DNA from: Takifugu bimaculatus
Lineage: Eukaryota > Chordata > Actinopteri > Tetraodontiformes > Tetraodontidae
Length of the DNA: 64,000 bases
NCBI GenBank assembly: GCA_004026145.2
Contig: CP034984.1
Coordinates: 1,920,946-1,984,945, forward strand
Reading direction: 5' to 3'
The notes beneath the pieces were generated by a model. It searched no databases and was not told the DNA's origin. It was given only the letters and a program-made list of their open reading frames with translations. Below are positions 10,646-25,234 of the stretch, piece by piece; position 1 is the first letter of the stretch, and each line of letters opens with the position of its first letter. Made by a program: the position numbers and the translations under genes.

Positions 10646-13600
10646 GTGAGCTCATCACTGTGGGACTAAAACCATGACCTTATGTTTTAAATGTGACGTG
10701 TGGTTTTATTTTCTACCGGCCAGAATGAAAAAGAAGAGTCCATTAATACAAAGATTTATCGTGTCTTTAAACATTGCACAGCATTAATGGCACACATACT
10801 GTATGATTCAGATATATTTATATGTGACTGTGTCTGGAAAGCTTGCAGCAGACCCCCGCTGTAAATGCCTGCTCTGACATCCAATAGTTCTGTCCTCATG
10901 CCACGGAAAGTACAGACAGCTGTAGGCCAGGGGCAGCAGCTATTTCTGGATCTATCGTGCAGATTGGGGGGACTTAAAAGGCGAATATTGCGTGCCTGTA
11001 TACCCCTCAAGACCCCAGCGGTGAACTTAAAAGACCCGTTTCATGTCATTTTTACCTGCAGTCACTCGTCAGCAGGATGTATGTACCGTATATGTGTGGT
11101 GTTATACTCTGGCCATGAAACCATCCCATCCCAGGCATTATTAATGAAAAACCTCTGACTGACTGACTGTCTTATTCTGTTTTAAGTGAATATCTCAGTG
11201 CTGTCCTCACTAACAGAGCAGCTCTCTGGCTGTCTAAACACACAGAAACTACATTTTCCCTTAAAGACCGATGTGCATGTGCCCCTTTCTATCCCGATTT
11301 GATGGTTTTTGAAGTTACTGTGAGGTTGTACTGACATTTTTTAAAACAGCACTATTTCAAGCATCTGTGCACGCTCCACGCGCAAATAAAGGCTGCTATT
11401 GTTTGAGTTGTTATGACATCTTAGCTGCCCTAATATGACAGACACCGTTGCTGTGTAAGAGTGAACTGACAAGTCAGTAATGAGAGTGTTAAATCCTTCG
11501 CGTGGGGATCACCTTCTGCACACTCGCAGAAATGGAGAGATCTGGCATTCCTACGCGCAGATGTGTAGATTGCCTCTGACTCATAATCTTAGAAGCTCCA
11601 GTTTGCTGCCGGGCCAACATTTCCTTCCCTTTTCCCTTTCCATGTCTCCTCCATTCAGATTTTAATTTCCACCTCCTCTTAGAGTGTGTTATCAAGGACA
11701 AGATTAGATTTTGGGGTTACTATCAAGTGGTATTATTATATCAACAAAGTTTAACTGTCCAGTATTGGCTGGAATCCTTTCATCCCAGTCTGTCCCGCTC
11801 TCAGCAAGTCACTGGAGTGGTTTTCAGGTCAAGTCCCCGCACCCCGAAATCTTTTCAATGGCTTGGACTTGTCATAACCGAGCCTCCACCACAGACAAAA
11901 ATCTCAACCGTATCCTCCAGACACGGCGTCCTTAGCCTCAATATTTCCAGCCTGATGCCCCGGGGCAGCAGAGGAAGCCACAGGAGCAGCTTAGCCAGTG
12001 TGTTTATTCAGGATCCATTAGTGGCAGCATTTTTATGCTCTCAATAATTCAGCTGGTTGCTTCCCCTGGGCCGCTCTGCCTGGCGGGGAGTCGGCTCAGT
12101 GGAGCTGTGCAATGAGAGAGGGAGTCGGACAAAGGCAAGTGGAAAAAAGACGATGCGATTTGAAATAAAGGAGGTAAGCAGCAGGTGAGGGACGAGCTAC
12201 TCCTTCAGTTACTCTATTATTTTGTGTGCAGAATACTCTGAATCTCGTCATTTAATCTTTCCACATGGACAGTTTAAAAAAAATACATCTTTATCTTATT
12301 TTAAAGGAAACCAGGGCTTTTTAATGAGTCTGACTGGTGCCATGAACTGCTTTAATTTCTGGGTATTGAAATGCACCAGTGCTGGAACAAAAGCCCTAAA
12401 TCTCAGCCAGGAAGCAGTGTAATATATTTCCTAAGAACGAGCTTGAGTCCCAACACCATATGTACAGCTTTGGGGGGGTGCACACATCTCTTAGGGAGTA
12501 CGTCCACTACATTTGCTCCAGCTGAAGGCCTCTGCAGCGTCAGTAATGACACCACTATTTCAAACACAGTGACCTTTTGTATGTAGCACAGAAGTGGAAG
12601 GGCGGTGTGGAGAAACACGCGTCTAATTTTATAACCTTTTCCATGTGGTGTCGTTCATGGAGGCTTCAAAGTTTATTGGGTTTAGGCTGAGCCAGCAGGC
12701 AAACAGGTGGTAACTGACAACCAGCCTCCACTGTTGCTATTCTTAGAGGATTCCGGATGATCTGCGTGTGTTGTTCATTCATGCTCCACATTTGCTAAAA
12801 CTGAATCCTCCCTGATATGTGGGCACTGCTTTAGCATTCCGTGGCTCCGTTTTAAGGCCTTCCCAGTATTCCCTCCAGCCTTGCCTCCCTCCTCTTTCCT
12901 CACCCTGCCTTCATCCTTCCACACGTTTGTCATGCTGTCACTTTCCTCTCAGAGGGCACGAGCTGACCTTGTTCACAGAGTCATGCTGGTGTGAAGTATG
13001 TGCGGATGCAAGTGTGTGTTCTCTTATTTCTCTCCCTAAATCCCTTTGACCACAATTGTCGCTGAGGAAAATCTGTCAGCACGCACAGACACATGAGAAA
13101 TAGAGCTTGGCGGGTCCCGCTGCCACAAAAAGATCAGCATTTAAGCACCGCAAAGACCCTCTGTGACATGTGTGTATCATCTTTGACTTTGACTTAGTCA
13201 GCTTTTAATCCCAGTGTTGTCCAGAGCCCATAAGTAAACGGTCTTAGCAAAATAAAGCAATTAGCCCCCCCATGTGTAAAAAGAGAATGAGGGAAATGTG
13301 AGGAGGAATATTTAATGTGTGTTGTAAAGTGCAGTAGCCATGGCAACAAGTCTCTTTGGAGGAGAAAGCAGGTGGGTGGTGAATCTTTAAGCTGCGTGTT
13401 CCCTTTGTAATGCTCAACGCGTGCGTGGAAACCATGTCAGGTGGGCCTCCCCACAGAGCGCTGCAACACGACGACGTAATTGGACATCTCCGCAGCGGCC
13501 TGAAGCCGGGGTGTTTCCCTTTGGGTGTGGCGGGGGGGCCAGTCTTAACATTCCTGTACTCACAACAGGAGCGAGAACATTCAGATCCACCAGAACACTT

Positions 13601-14564
13601 CAAGTTTCATTCACTAATCATACAAAACAGTTTTGAATTAATTGGCTTTTCTTTTTTTTTTTAATGTTTGCAGGGGTGGGGGGCTGCAATCAGCTGTAAT
13701 CACTTTACTGATAAAATAAAAAATGAGTGGTCTGGGTGTCTGCTCAGGGCTGCCAGCCGGTGTAACAGCCCTTCTAAAGGGAGAAGCATGCTTGATATAG
13801 CAATTGCAAGGCTTCTCCATACAGTATTTGTGCCAGCTCCACAAAAGAGTAACTCCACACTTTTAACTGGCCTTTTCACGGGGGCCTCTGAAAAACGTAA
13901 AATGCGGCACACTATTATCCAACCTCAGGCTCCCAATTCAAATCCTGAAATGGCTCCCTATTTAATGGTGTGAAGTGATGTCGGTTTTGAATACAGCAGA
14001 TTCTGCCTTTCAGGCGCTGCTTTTGCTACAATTTGGCGCCCCCTGAAAGCTTTGGAACTGCTCTTCCAGCAGGGGAGTGGCTCCCACTCACGGTTATTGG
14101 CAACCAGACAGCGTTGCCTGGGAAAATAAATACATTTAAAAAAAAATCAGACAGAGGTAAATGCGTTTAGTGCATTATAGCAACACTGTAGAAGTGGTGC
14201 TGAGTCTCATTTGAGAAGGTTGGATGCAGAATATTAGCATTCGCTCAAGCATGTAGAGCAAAGCGTTCCCTAGAAATGCATTACCCGCGCTTTGAGTCAT
14301 CCAAAAGAGCCTGTAAAAGTACATGGCCCATCATTTTTCTGATCTCTCCATCCATTCATTATGCAGTGATATTAATTGGTGCAGGACTAGCTGTCATCTC
14401 TGACCTCTGATGTGAGAGAACTATTTAAAAAGGTGTCCTTTGCAAAGTTGAAGCGAAATAGCTGATTAAAGGGCCACTCCTGTCATCTGGCTTCTCTTTG
14501 TAAGCTCGTGTTCTAACAGATTTGTCACGTTTTTTTTGTTTTTTTATTCTCTTGCCACTTCCAG
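10646..14564 (+). other. qki: qki intron 3
   Basis: This 3919-base intron runs from GTGAGC to CTTCCAG after a long T-rich tract. No repeat family, RNA gene or extra exon is recognisable. A run of T residues lies near 13649-13662. Confidence 0.85.
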
Positions 14565-14708
14565 GAAGAGCAGAACAGAGGAAAGCCAAACTGGGAGCAC
14601 CTAAACGAGGACCTTCACGTCCTGCTCACAGTGGAAGACACACAATCCAGAGCCGAGATCAAGATGAGGAGAGCAGTGGATGAGGTCAAGAAGCTCCTCG
14701 TACCTGCC
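14565..14708 (+). CDS. qki: qki exon 4: C-terminal half of KH domain
   Basis: This 144-base exon encodes 48 residues (135-182), phase 0 at both ends. It starts EEQNRGKPNWEHLNEDLHVL and ends AVDEVKKLLVPA. These are the third beta strand and last helix of the extended KH domain, which lead into QUA2. The Asn-Trp-Glu-His-Leu-Asn-Glu-Asp-Leu-His-Val motif is diagnostic of the quaking/Sam68/GLD-1 group. Compared with human QKI it has conservative changes only (Leu for Ile after His-Val-Leu, Met-Arg-Arg for Leu-Lys-Arg, Asp for Glu before Val-Lys-Lys). The acceptor is CTTCCAG and the donor GTGAGT. Confidence 0.98.
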
Positions 14709-17700
14709 GTGAGTACACCCGCATTTGTCCTTCAGTCAAAGGCATAACAACGCGACATATGGAAGAGTCCCCCTGCTGCTCTGACAGCATCCTGTTTACA
14801 TCCGTATACAGACTGGAATATTAGCTTAGCCGTGCACCTGGTGGAGTGGAAGGCTTTCCCTACTGTGACTGCCACATTCCCTCCCCACCTTCCTTCTGCC
14901 CCAGTTTCTACATACACTGTACCACCGATCATGCCTGCTAGCATGCTTTTGGCATGCTGTGCACATGTTTCCTGGTCGCTGCGGCGACCATGTGGACGGG
15001 ACAGAATGAAGTCCCAGTTTTGTAATCAGGCAGCGATGCACAGTGCCTGGCTTCCTGCAGAGCTGGAGCCAGTTGGCCGTGGTATCGATAGTTCTCTGTT
15101 GCAGAACTGTGTTCTATATATGCTAATGTACAGATGGGAAGCACTTGCAAGTGAGAAAGCCTTTGAAGTGAGCCCTCCTCTCTGGCCATCTAACTGCATA
15201 GAAACAACTCCTTTATCGCCCTCCTGAGCCTCTCCTTTGCCTCTTCTGCGGGACATTTGACATTTCAGCTGACACATTAATAAACGTGGAGATTTGTCGT
15301 GGATGTGTCGCTGCTCTGAATAGAGATGCTGGAGGACTGGACGAATGGCATCCGTGAATGTCAGTGGCAGCTCTTGGTGGTTAACATCTGGATGGAATGC
15401 TGTATAAATAGCTTAAAATGTTATCACACCTCATAGTAGTGCTAATCAATTTTTGCCTTCGAGTGGACAGTTTTCTAAAAAGGCGAAAAATAGGACTTCT
15501 GAAATCTTCTAGACTATAACGAAATCTTGCCTATAAGGACTTTTTATCCTCTTTAAGTGAGACATTTTTAGAGTTATAATTAAAGACTTGCTGCATTTTT
15601 TTCTCTTCAAGCAAGATATCTTTAATTAACAGAAGTGAAAAGATTCTTCATTTGATAGATGACACTAAGTGCGGCAGTGTTTCAGTGATCACTTGTAGAA
15701 GCTTTGTTTGCCAGACATCCAACCTTTTTATACTGTAGCGATACCAATGACACCTTTATACATCCCTTCAGCTGTGATTGATTCACGCATTGAACCTCTG
15801 AATTCATGGGATTGTCGATGTTTTCTACCAGATACATGGACGTGTGAGCTTGGCTGCTCCAAACTTTTAAAGCTACCGGGTTAAAGGTTTGCTCTTTGGG
15901 GCAGTGGGAGCCAGCGGCTGCTTCCCAGCTCTGTGAACTCTTCAACTCCTGAACTGGGAGCAGCACAACACGAGTGTGATGAGAGAGGCGGCCTGGAGAC
16001 AGAGATGGGTGGGAGAGCTTGAATGAGCTACTCTTTCAAGTGTGGATTTACTCGGCTGATCTTGCCTTTGCACACACATGCACAGCCCTGCACGTGCATC
16101 CACATCCACATTAGCAAAAATGCTCTGCATCTCCCGGGTCTTCAGCTAAGGCCCTTAAACTGAGCTGGAGGCAGAGCCCTACTGCACTGTAGGTAACCTT
16201 CATCTAAACAGTGGGGATGTGCAAACACCTCAGTCCATCAGAACCCTTCAGGCCGCGCTTTCAGTCATTTTCCAGCAACCGCTCGGCTCTTTAAGGGAAA
16301 AGAGGAGAGAAAATCTGCCAGTAATCATTTGAATACAGACATATTTATTGGTCTGTGTCCTGTCATTGAATAGATATAATTAACTGACATTGTTCTAGCG
16401 CTGTCACAGCCCAGTTTGGAGCAAAACGAGCCACTGGAACCAAACCACCTGAGACCAGACTAAGACCTTGACATTGAGGGACCCTTTCCTGTCGAGGGCG
16501 TCCGGAAAATAGAAGGAACAGGTCGCGTAGGCTCTTCACCTACTACCGCCCGTTTCTTTGTGTCGGCGACCACATGTGTTTTGAGTCAGTGAGGTCGTCT
16601 TTAGCGCACAGGGACTGGTGCCGCCACGAGCTGCGTGCCAATCTTCTGATTCTCTGTCCTTTCTACATTCCTGTAGGTCGTATTATTAAAAATGCATAGA
16701 CATTTTTTACTGTGCAGAATGCAGCACCTTGGCAATGAGGTCAGCCATGTTCCGTCCCCTCCATCACTGTACCCTCCAGGGCTAAGACGGGTGTTTCTTT
16801 TGTGTAAAATCATGTCGCCATCTCTTTTAGCCTTCTGTTGCTCTGTTGTGTGTTGCCTCCTTTTCTTTCTGCTTCGGACCCCATTTGAAGAACACAGAGT
16901 AGCTGTTGATTCTGTAAAAGCCAGACAGATGGACTTTAATGGATGCCAAGGCAAACTGCAGGGGCGTTAGGTCTGTACTCACCAGTATGCATCCGGCTTG
17001 GCAGATTGCTCCAGTGGCAGCGCCATCAGAACCGTTCAGCCAGGGGAGCGAGGCGATGGGAAGAGGCTTGACTTAGACAGCGCTGCACAGATAGACCCTG
17101 TGATCCCATTTTTCCTTTAAGTTTTTTGTGCAATTGTTTAGAATTGCGCACACAAACACACACGCACACCCCTGTCAGCAACGTCTGACAAATGGGTGCA
17201 AAACACCATCTGGTTGCATCCATCCATGTGTGCCTTCCCAATTAATGATGTTTATTCTCCGTTAAGCCTACCTATCGCTATCATTTCCCTCTTATTTTCT
17301 CTCAATCTGTCCCTCTCTCTCTCTCTCTCTCCTGTTCACTCTGGAATGATTCCCTACCTCTGTGAGTGCACGTCTCCACCTTTGGTGCTTCCACAGATCA
17401 ACATGCCCTCTATTATGTGATTTAAAACAGCTTAATTCTATCTACATTGCAGAATTATGCGTCTTGGGTTCATGCAAAGAATAAATGGGTTAATTGCGAG
17501 TCATGAACCAGCTTGTGTGCTCCCACAATTTCCCCTAAACTACAGTAGAACATGGCTGAAACTCACTGTCCACCCTGGAAGATAAAGACTCTAATGTGCT
17601 CTTGTCACGTATATTGCTATTGTTGCAGGCCAGGAGTAGGAGTGTAACTTCTGCCCTCCCTGTAGGCTGTTATTACCTCCATCCAGCTAATGAAGGTTCA

Positions 17701-20700
17701 GGATTGGATCATATTAACCTCCTGATCTGGGCCTCCCTGGACACCACACTCGCGATAAGCTGGACGGCACCGTTTGTGTGTGCGTGTGTGAGAGACGCAG
17801 TGGTGCGCGCTGGCCGACGTGCACATAGACGCTGCATCTCCCACATGAATGTTAATCATCTTTTTAATTGGCTTCCTTGACTCGTCGACCTCATTCAGCG
17901 ATGGCAGGACTACCGTGGGTGCACTCCTTCACGGCTGCTCTGCTCTTGTCACATTGGCGACAGCGTGTGTGGTTGGAGTCTTTTCACCTCTGTTTGCCAC
18001 CCTGGCACCAGGCTGACCTTATTGGGCTCACCTAGATCATGTGACCCAGCTTTGGTCATTATCTTTAGAGCGTCTCATTTACTCATTTATCCAGCTGTTT
18101 GGTCCTAAAGTGCCCTTCTAGTTGTGCACTTCAGACACCTATTAAACTCCCTCTGTGGGCGGGTAAATGGTTAAAGCGCGTGCTGTATAAATCAGTTCAG
18201 ATTAATGATCTCTAAGTGATAAGTGGGTAATTGCTATTGACCACTTAAACTGTTTCACCACAGGAAACAGATGTGGCTTTCCTGACACGAATGCCAATAA
18301 TGATTACTGCCCCGTGCCATTAATTTCTTTTGAGTAGTGAGTCACGTCAGGTCAGGCTTGCTTTGTTCAGCCCCGTCTGCAGACATATATATGTTTTAGC
18401 CAGAGGTTTTGTCATGGAACCAACTTGCTGACGACCACAAATGTATCTGGTTACGTCCTTTGCCCTCATTCTTCAAATCTCAACTTTTGGAATGTTACTT
18501 CTGATAACTGTGCAGCTGTGGCCTCTCCGAGCGGCACTGGCCGGAGGGCTTCTCCCCTGCCTGTTCCTTCCATCTGCCCGTCCTCCTCCTCAGCCAGCTC
18601 CACCGCTCTGTTTGGTAGTGGACAGGTGGTTTTACTCCTAAAGAAACGGTCCCCCTGCAGGGAACAACCTGCCCATCCTGGCCATTTCCCTATTTTTCCC
18701 TCCCTGTCCCCTTTCATTCCCTGTTCCTGGCATTGATAGTCAGGCAGACGTCTTCAGTGATATCTCACAAACAACACGTGTGAGTCACTGTGGAAGAATC
18801 GGAACGCCCTGCATGGGTGTTGGCTTTGCATCCCTGGAATCTCAGCAATAATCACGATCATAGCCTGGGATGGCAGTAACCTTTGTGCACAACGGCAGCT
18901 GCCACACGCCTGCTTCCCCACCGCATTTATTACTGCCATTCCTACGAGTGACACACATCACACCATTAAAGTTCTTTTCAGTGGCTGCATCATTTATAAG
19001 ATAATTCAGACTATATTTTACTTCGTTTCCCACATCACATTGTCGCTGCATGTGCAGGAGGCCTCTGATGAGCCGTTTAAACAGCACTCAGGCCGACCTT
19101 CCTAACCCACCTGCTTGTATTGGTCGCCCAGTTTGGAGTGTCCTAATCTAGCATGGAGGTAAAGGAGGAAGGAAAGAGGCAGGCTGAGAACCAGTCCAGG
19201 CAGTTTTAATCTGCCACAGTCGCCCAGTGCAGAGGAGAGGGACCCTGCAAGCCTCCAGCCAATCTCTGCTTCCCTTTGAAGGTCTCCTTAATCCCCTTAT
19301 AGAGAGGCGAGGAGAACCAGCTGTGTGCATCCAGTGTATGTATGGATGTTTAATCTGTGGACCCAACATGTCCCGACTGTGACTAGGATCATTGTTTATC
19401 TGCCAAACTTTTTGACGCTCACGCACTTTTTACAGCATCCGCCCGCAGCGGTCTCTAAGCTCCCTCCGGGGGCGTAGCAAGGCCGGCTTTCAGCACTTAC
19501 ATACGGGAACGCACAGCGCACGCTTTCATCTGGCCTCTCCGGTGACGGCGTCACTTTGTTCAGCAGGCAAACTGGATTGTGTAGAGCTCAGCGTTAGGAG
19601 TCCAGAGGCCGCTGGTCAAGTTGGGCTCCTAGAGGCTGCAATGCTCGCCTTCACTCTCTCTATCCCACCAGCCAAATCTGGACCCATAGCTTCTCCTCCC
19701 CCGTTGTGTCTTTTCATATCTCATTTGCTTTGTTTATTCCAGGCTCATTTTCTCTTTCATAAAGTTTCTTTGCTGCCACGGCAGCATTTCCCTTCCTCTG
19801 AATCTTCAAGCTATAAACAAGACTTTTCTCCTTTAAAACCCAATTTGGTTTCTATAGAAACGTCCTCTAGCTTTATAGCAAAAAGGACCCTTTAAACCCT
19901 GGTAGCGGATTTATTCAGAGCTGAATTGAATCCACGAGCACATCAGTGATCCATATCATTAAAGGAATCACACTAGATGGGGTCATACAAAAATTACTCA
20001 TTTTTGTGAGTGGACGGTGCTCTTTGCTGACTGAGGCAGCACTAATATGCTAAATATGCTAACGGAGTTGCTTTTTGAGTGCACGTCCACGTTGACCCGT
20101 TCTGAAGGTTCTGTGTTTGAATCCACACTCTGCACGAGGTCTTCATATCCCTGTTATGTGTGAGGTTTTCAGAGATCTGCTCTGAGTCAGGATCTCTCAA
20201 CGATGCAAATCCCCCCCGGCAGTATTTAAGGCTCCCAAATATCCCTGGCCAAATCCGTTCAAGATATTCCGCCCTAGATTGGATGGCATTAAAGGACGGC
20301 AGACGGAACAATACACTGGCAGGCGCTTCTACGGGACATAAAAGTGGAGGTGGAAATGGTGCAGTTTTGGTTGTGAGCGGAGTATAATAGGAGGAAAGCT
20401 AATTCATAGGCCGGCTGATGATGCTGATGACGAAGATAGGACAGCAGAAAAGTAGCTCAAACAAGCTGTATGGCTAAATATGGCAGATGCTCGCATATTT
20501 ATGAGAATCCAGTGCAGCATTATCGACCACAGTTACCACACTTTTGCCCTCAGGCGGTTAAAACCTCTGCTTTGATGAAGGTGGTTTTAAACATCAACAG
20601 AAGCTGAAGTTCCTGACTTCATTTGCCACAAGTGTACCTCCATAAGCTCTGTGAGTGACAGTAATGGGGCGGAGCCGCCGTGATGTGTTTGTTATAATCT

Positions 20701-21894
20701 GACTGTAGTCAGGTTTACTCCTATGCTAATGAGCTGGTGGTTTAGCATGGCTAATGGCGCGTCTCGCTAACAGAGCTGTCTGGGAGTCAGGAGGGGAGCG
20801 GGAGAGATATAAAGAGGCTTTGTGGGTTCTAGTAAAGGTGTGAGACAGTTCTGAGGAGCGCCTGATTCCCATGGCTGATGGTGTGACAGAGGTTCAGCAG
20901 CAAAACATGGCAGAGAAAATAACCTTTGAACACGCAGCGAGGGTTTTTGCTGATCAGTGATGGGTGAATTAGCCAGTGGAGATGATTCTGGGCTTCTGGA
21001 TTGAACTCCTGCTTTGATTAGTAGTCTTGGCTTTGTGTGTCTGGCAGCCATGTTTGCTCTTGTGCTGTTTCTGTACAGAAGGTTCCAAATAACAGGAAGT
21101 GATCAAACTGTGTGTTTGTTTGGCGCAACACGGACTTTTAACGCCTTCATTTCTCTTCCCTCCTCTTGATGTCCACATCGGAGAGTGTGGAACTGTCGAT
21201 AAGTTGCCGTGGCGGCGTGGCAACAGTAATCATTTTCCTCCAGATGTTGGAAAGGGAGTTGAGAGGAGGAGGGGAACGAGGAGGAAAAACATCTGCTGCC
21301 GCCACCATTTCCAGCGCTGCACTTGGAGTTATCTACCCCTCCCTTTATGTAGTATGCAGCACCACCTCCTCCATTCCGATAGAGACCCGCCCGCCCCCTC
21401 CATCCCCACCCCGGCTTATGTTTCCCTCCTCTACACATCCAGCCTCTCCCTGCATCCCAGGAGGCAGCTGGGGCAGCCTGTGTTTACTGCTGAGGTAATT
21501 GGAGTAGTTCGGCGAGAGTCTGACCCCGGCCCTGCAAAGGCCCCAGATATGTGTGCACGCAGAGAGAGAGTGTGTGTGTGTGCGCACATCTGTTGGCGAT
21601 GACTGGCAGTAAGGCCAGGAAAGGAAAGCAAACCTTAGCCAGTGTCAGCCCACTGGGGAACAGACAAATTGGTTTTCAGCGCGCTGTCTGTCTTTTCTCG
21701 TCTGATTCTTCAGCAATTCCTCTCTTCTTCCCGCATATCTCCGCCGTCTCCGCACACGTCGGAAAACAATCATTCACACTTTCTCTTGTAGTCGCTCTGT
21801 AGCACTTTTCCACCCCGCAGTGTTCTTTTGGTGCGGCCATCATTTCATTTCTCTGAGTGCTAACAATGGCCAGATATGCCAGATATGAGGGAAA

Positions 21895-21928
21895 GCCCCC
21901 ACCTCAGCCCCCACCTCAGCCCCCACCT
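21895..21928. repeat. Short 12-base tandem repeat (ACCTCAGCCCCC)
   Basis: Nearly three copies of a CCCCCACCTCAG unit lie in intron 4. It is preceded at about 21871 by two copies of GCCAGATAT. Confidence 0.85.
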
Positions 21929-24296
21929 TCAGCCGCAGCCAGAGATGTGAGCAGCTCCATCCATCCCAGTCCAGGTGCCGTTGTGGTTATCTGTGGGTGA
22001 GGCAGAGGAAAAGAGCCTGGAGTGCATGTGTCAGAGAGCCATTCCCCCTACACACAGGCACGCATCATTCTTGTCTGTATCAGTCCAAATTAGCTGCAGT
22101 TTGTGTTCAGCATCTTGCAAACACACAGCCTTGATGAGGGGGGAGCATGACGGCGCGTTAGCATGCATCTAGTGACCTCATCGTGAGACTCACCCCCCCA
22201 TCCTGCTCCTCCCTGGTAGCATTTATCGCTCTGCTGATTTCACAAATAAGCCTCATTGATTGGATCAGATTCTTGGAGACGCTGCGTCTTTATTCTCTGC
22301 TGATGGACAGGGGGGGTTGTGGGTGCCGGCGGCTGCACAGAGGATAAGGGGAAGCGTCCAGTCCTCGTTCCTCTCATTCTGAAACCCAACTCTCCCTCTG
22401 CTCCCTCACACACCTGCAGTGCACTGACACACACTCCAGCGTCTCGGCGAATGTTCCATTACCAGTGTTGCATGCTGACAGAGGAGTCTGTTAATTGTGG
22501 CAACACCTTGAGCAAGGCAACATTAAACTGCTCTCCCCGGTGCTCTTCATCAAACATTCATCTAAGCTGTGCTTCTGTAGTGGGAAGCCGGCTCCGTTCG
22601 CTCTGCGCTGCATGATTTATTCCACTCTATTCCAGCAGTGTAATTTAGTTTTCCTTGATCTCACGGCTCCTGCCTGCCACCATTTTGCTGCTACCATCGG
22701 GCCGTTCGGTGAGGTTAAACCAGATCACTGGTTACAGAGGAAATTAGAGAAGATGCGTCATGAAAGGATTCATATTTTGCAGAGATAATTAGCTTGAAAA
22801 CAGGGGGAACCCCCCCCCCTATAATGGGGAAGATGGATCTGTATCTGCAGCACTCAGCTGGGGATACACCCGTCCCACACACCTCAGCTCAGCCGCAGCA
22901 TCTGTGCTGTTCCCCTGTCGATGCCCTCTATTATGTCTCTCTTCCCTCAACAGGCTCTGTGCCACCTATGCAAAGTTGGATGGATTGCAGAATCGTCCTG
23001 CCTCGCACCCGTTTAACCTCTCCAGACATACAGATCCATCACCGCCAAGCACACACGACACACCAGCAGCACTCGTATCCAGGCTCACGGAGTGGGAGAA
23101 TCTGTTTACTTCCTCCTCATGCGGAGCCTTCTCGCTCACATTCCGTCTCATTTTATTTATAGGACGAGCGGTAAATTGTTTCAACTGGTGATCCTCCGTC
23201 ACACGATTCATTTGGGAGTCACTTGTCACTAAAAACTTGTGTAAATGAATAGCAGGCTTATGGTAGCTTTCAACAAGTGTCTGCGGTTACGCAGCTCCCT
23301 GTTCAGATGCACAGAAAGATGGATGTTTAATTTATTGTTGTGACTAATGTGGTAAACTGTGCTGCCACGATTTACATCTGCTGAATCCCGTTTTGGCTGC
23401 TCTCCTTGTTTATGCTCCTTTCACGGCTCTATTTTGTCTCGCAAGTTCATTTGGCACTCTGCCAAAGAAGAACCAGGGACTTTTTTAAGGCACGGTGAAC
23501 ACACACACACGCTGTTGTTTTTGATTTGTGTGAGTCATTAGCAAATTGTGTACAGCTCGTTTATGGCTTTCTCTCTTATTATTTGAGGTAAGAGGCCGGC
23601 ACCATCTGATATAAATAAAAGTGACGGTAACAACAAAAAGCAAACGTTTAAGTAGCACCGCTAAAGCTGCCCTGATCCAGGGTTTATTCATGTCTGTAGA
23701 CGAGTTTATGACACCAAGATGGCCCGATCAGTTAGCTCAGCGTGGTTATCTTAGCCGACCCTGCACATCAAATGGGATGTGGTTTGCCTCAAGGCTGGAG
23801 CAGGAAGCATCAACCTGCTTAAAAAGGACATTTCTATGCTCCTGTCTCTGTACATTTTGGATGGATTTGTCAGAAAGGATATTCCGACCAGGCATGAGCA
23901 AAAATCTTTGTGGAGGAAATAAATAATGAGCAATCGGTGACATCATAAAATATGTGGCATTTTCAAGGCTGCTTTACTGTCCTTTTTTCTGGCTTTGTTG
24001 CAGCCTGGAAAATAGTTGGCATGATTTCTGTGCTTCAAGACTTCCCCATTATAGGCAGAGCAAGACGGAGCACGCTGGAGGTAGCGGAGGGGAAAGCAGC
24101 AGAGTGAATTTCCTCGCTTGGTTAATTGGCAGCTCTGTGCTCCACTAAATATTGCGTGTGTCGCACATACACGGCGCACGGACTCATACGCAGTCACGAG
24201 AGACCAGCCTCCGTCACTTTTCCTCTGTCCTGACCTCAGTTTCTCTCTCTGCTGAGGAGGAATCTCGTGGGAGGGTTTGACTCTGGACCTCGGTCT

Positions 24297-24312
24297 CCCC
24301 CCCCCCCCCCCC
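24297..24312. repeat. C16 homopolymer run
   Basis: Uninterrupted run of 16 C residues followed by T residues in intron 4. Confidence 0.95.
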
Positions 24313-24754
24313 TTTTTCTTCCCTCCCCACTGTGTCTTCCTCCTTATTGCCCCTTAAATAGAGCCACACTCTGTTGTTCGCTTTAGCAGACAGGCTGCGC
24401 AGCGGCTGAGATAATGACGAGAACGTGGCTTCATTTTGAGCCCACCTGCCTCCATCCATCTCTAATAAGCCGCCTCGCTCTGCTGCGTGTTTTTAGCGCT
24501 GCTGCGTGCAGATACAGGAGCTTCTGTCTTCTACAGAACAGGAAACGGTGCAAAATCAATAGGTCACCTGAGGAGGATTTGAGGCCAGCGGTGCTTTGCA
24601 TACCTGTCCTTGCAGCCTGCACCCCGGAGAGCTTAAAGCAGCAGGCCTGACCCGTAACGGCTGCGTTAGCATGGTCGCTGCATGCTAGTAGCACCAGAGA
24701 CAACAGAGTTTTGGGGTGGAGGTGCGGGGAGGAGGCGCCACGAGTTTGAGGAAG

Positions 24755-25010
24755 ATCACTTAATTGCTTTCCTTGAATAATTTGGGTCCCCTAATTTGGC
24801 AATAATGACAGTGGCTGCTGCTTGTGTATTTATTTATCCAAACATTAATTGACAGGACTGACATTAGCGAGGGCGGCTATTGCATATTTGATTGCGCACA
24901 AGGGAGCGAGAAAAATTACAGTAATTATCATTCTGATAGAGATTATGAATATGCATCCCCGTACTTAATGTCTGTGTCAGCACTTTAGTAACAATAAGGC
25001 ATTCTGCCAC
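24755..25010. promoter_or_regulatory. Candidate conserved non-coding element in intron 4
   Basis: An AT-rich island of about 250 bases lies just upstream of exon 5. It is free of simple repeats and carries TAATTGC, ACATTAATTGAC, ATTACAGTAATTATCATT and ATGAATATGCAT, which are homeodomain and POU-type core motifs. Its texture resembles vertebrate developmental enhancers and contrasts with the surrounding repeat-rich intron. Function is inferred from composition only. Confidence 0.4.
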
Positions 25011-25234
25011 GATGGTGGCGAGAGCTTATCTCCATCTCCGGTCCCCTAAAGCCAAGTCCAGCTGGGGCTCGTGAAAAACAGATGACACGCAGTGATTGTA
25101 GCGCCACCCAGGCACGCTGTCAACGGAAACAGCCGCCCCATTGTTCAGACCCGTCGGCCCGAAATTGGCCGATCATTCAGTGGAGTCGCGAAGAATAGAG
25201 TCACATTTGGGGGGGTGTGTTTCTGCGTCTGCAG

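Larger units (their letters stand above)
14709..25234 (+). other. qki: qki intron 4
   Basis: At 10526 bases this is the longest intron in the window. It holds a short GC-rich tandem repeat at 21895-21928, a C16 run at 24297-24312 and an AT-rich, low-repeat island at about 24755-25010 that could be a conserved element. Short CT and CA runs occur near 17311 and 21568. No additional exon is recognisable. Confidence 0.85.
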
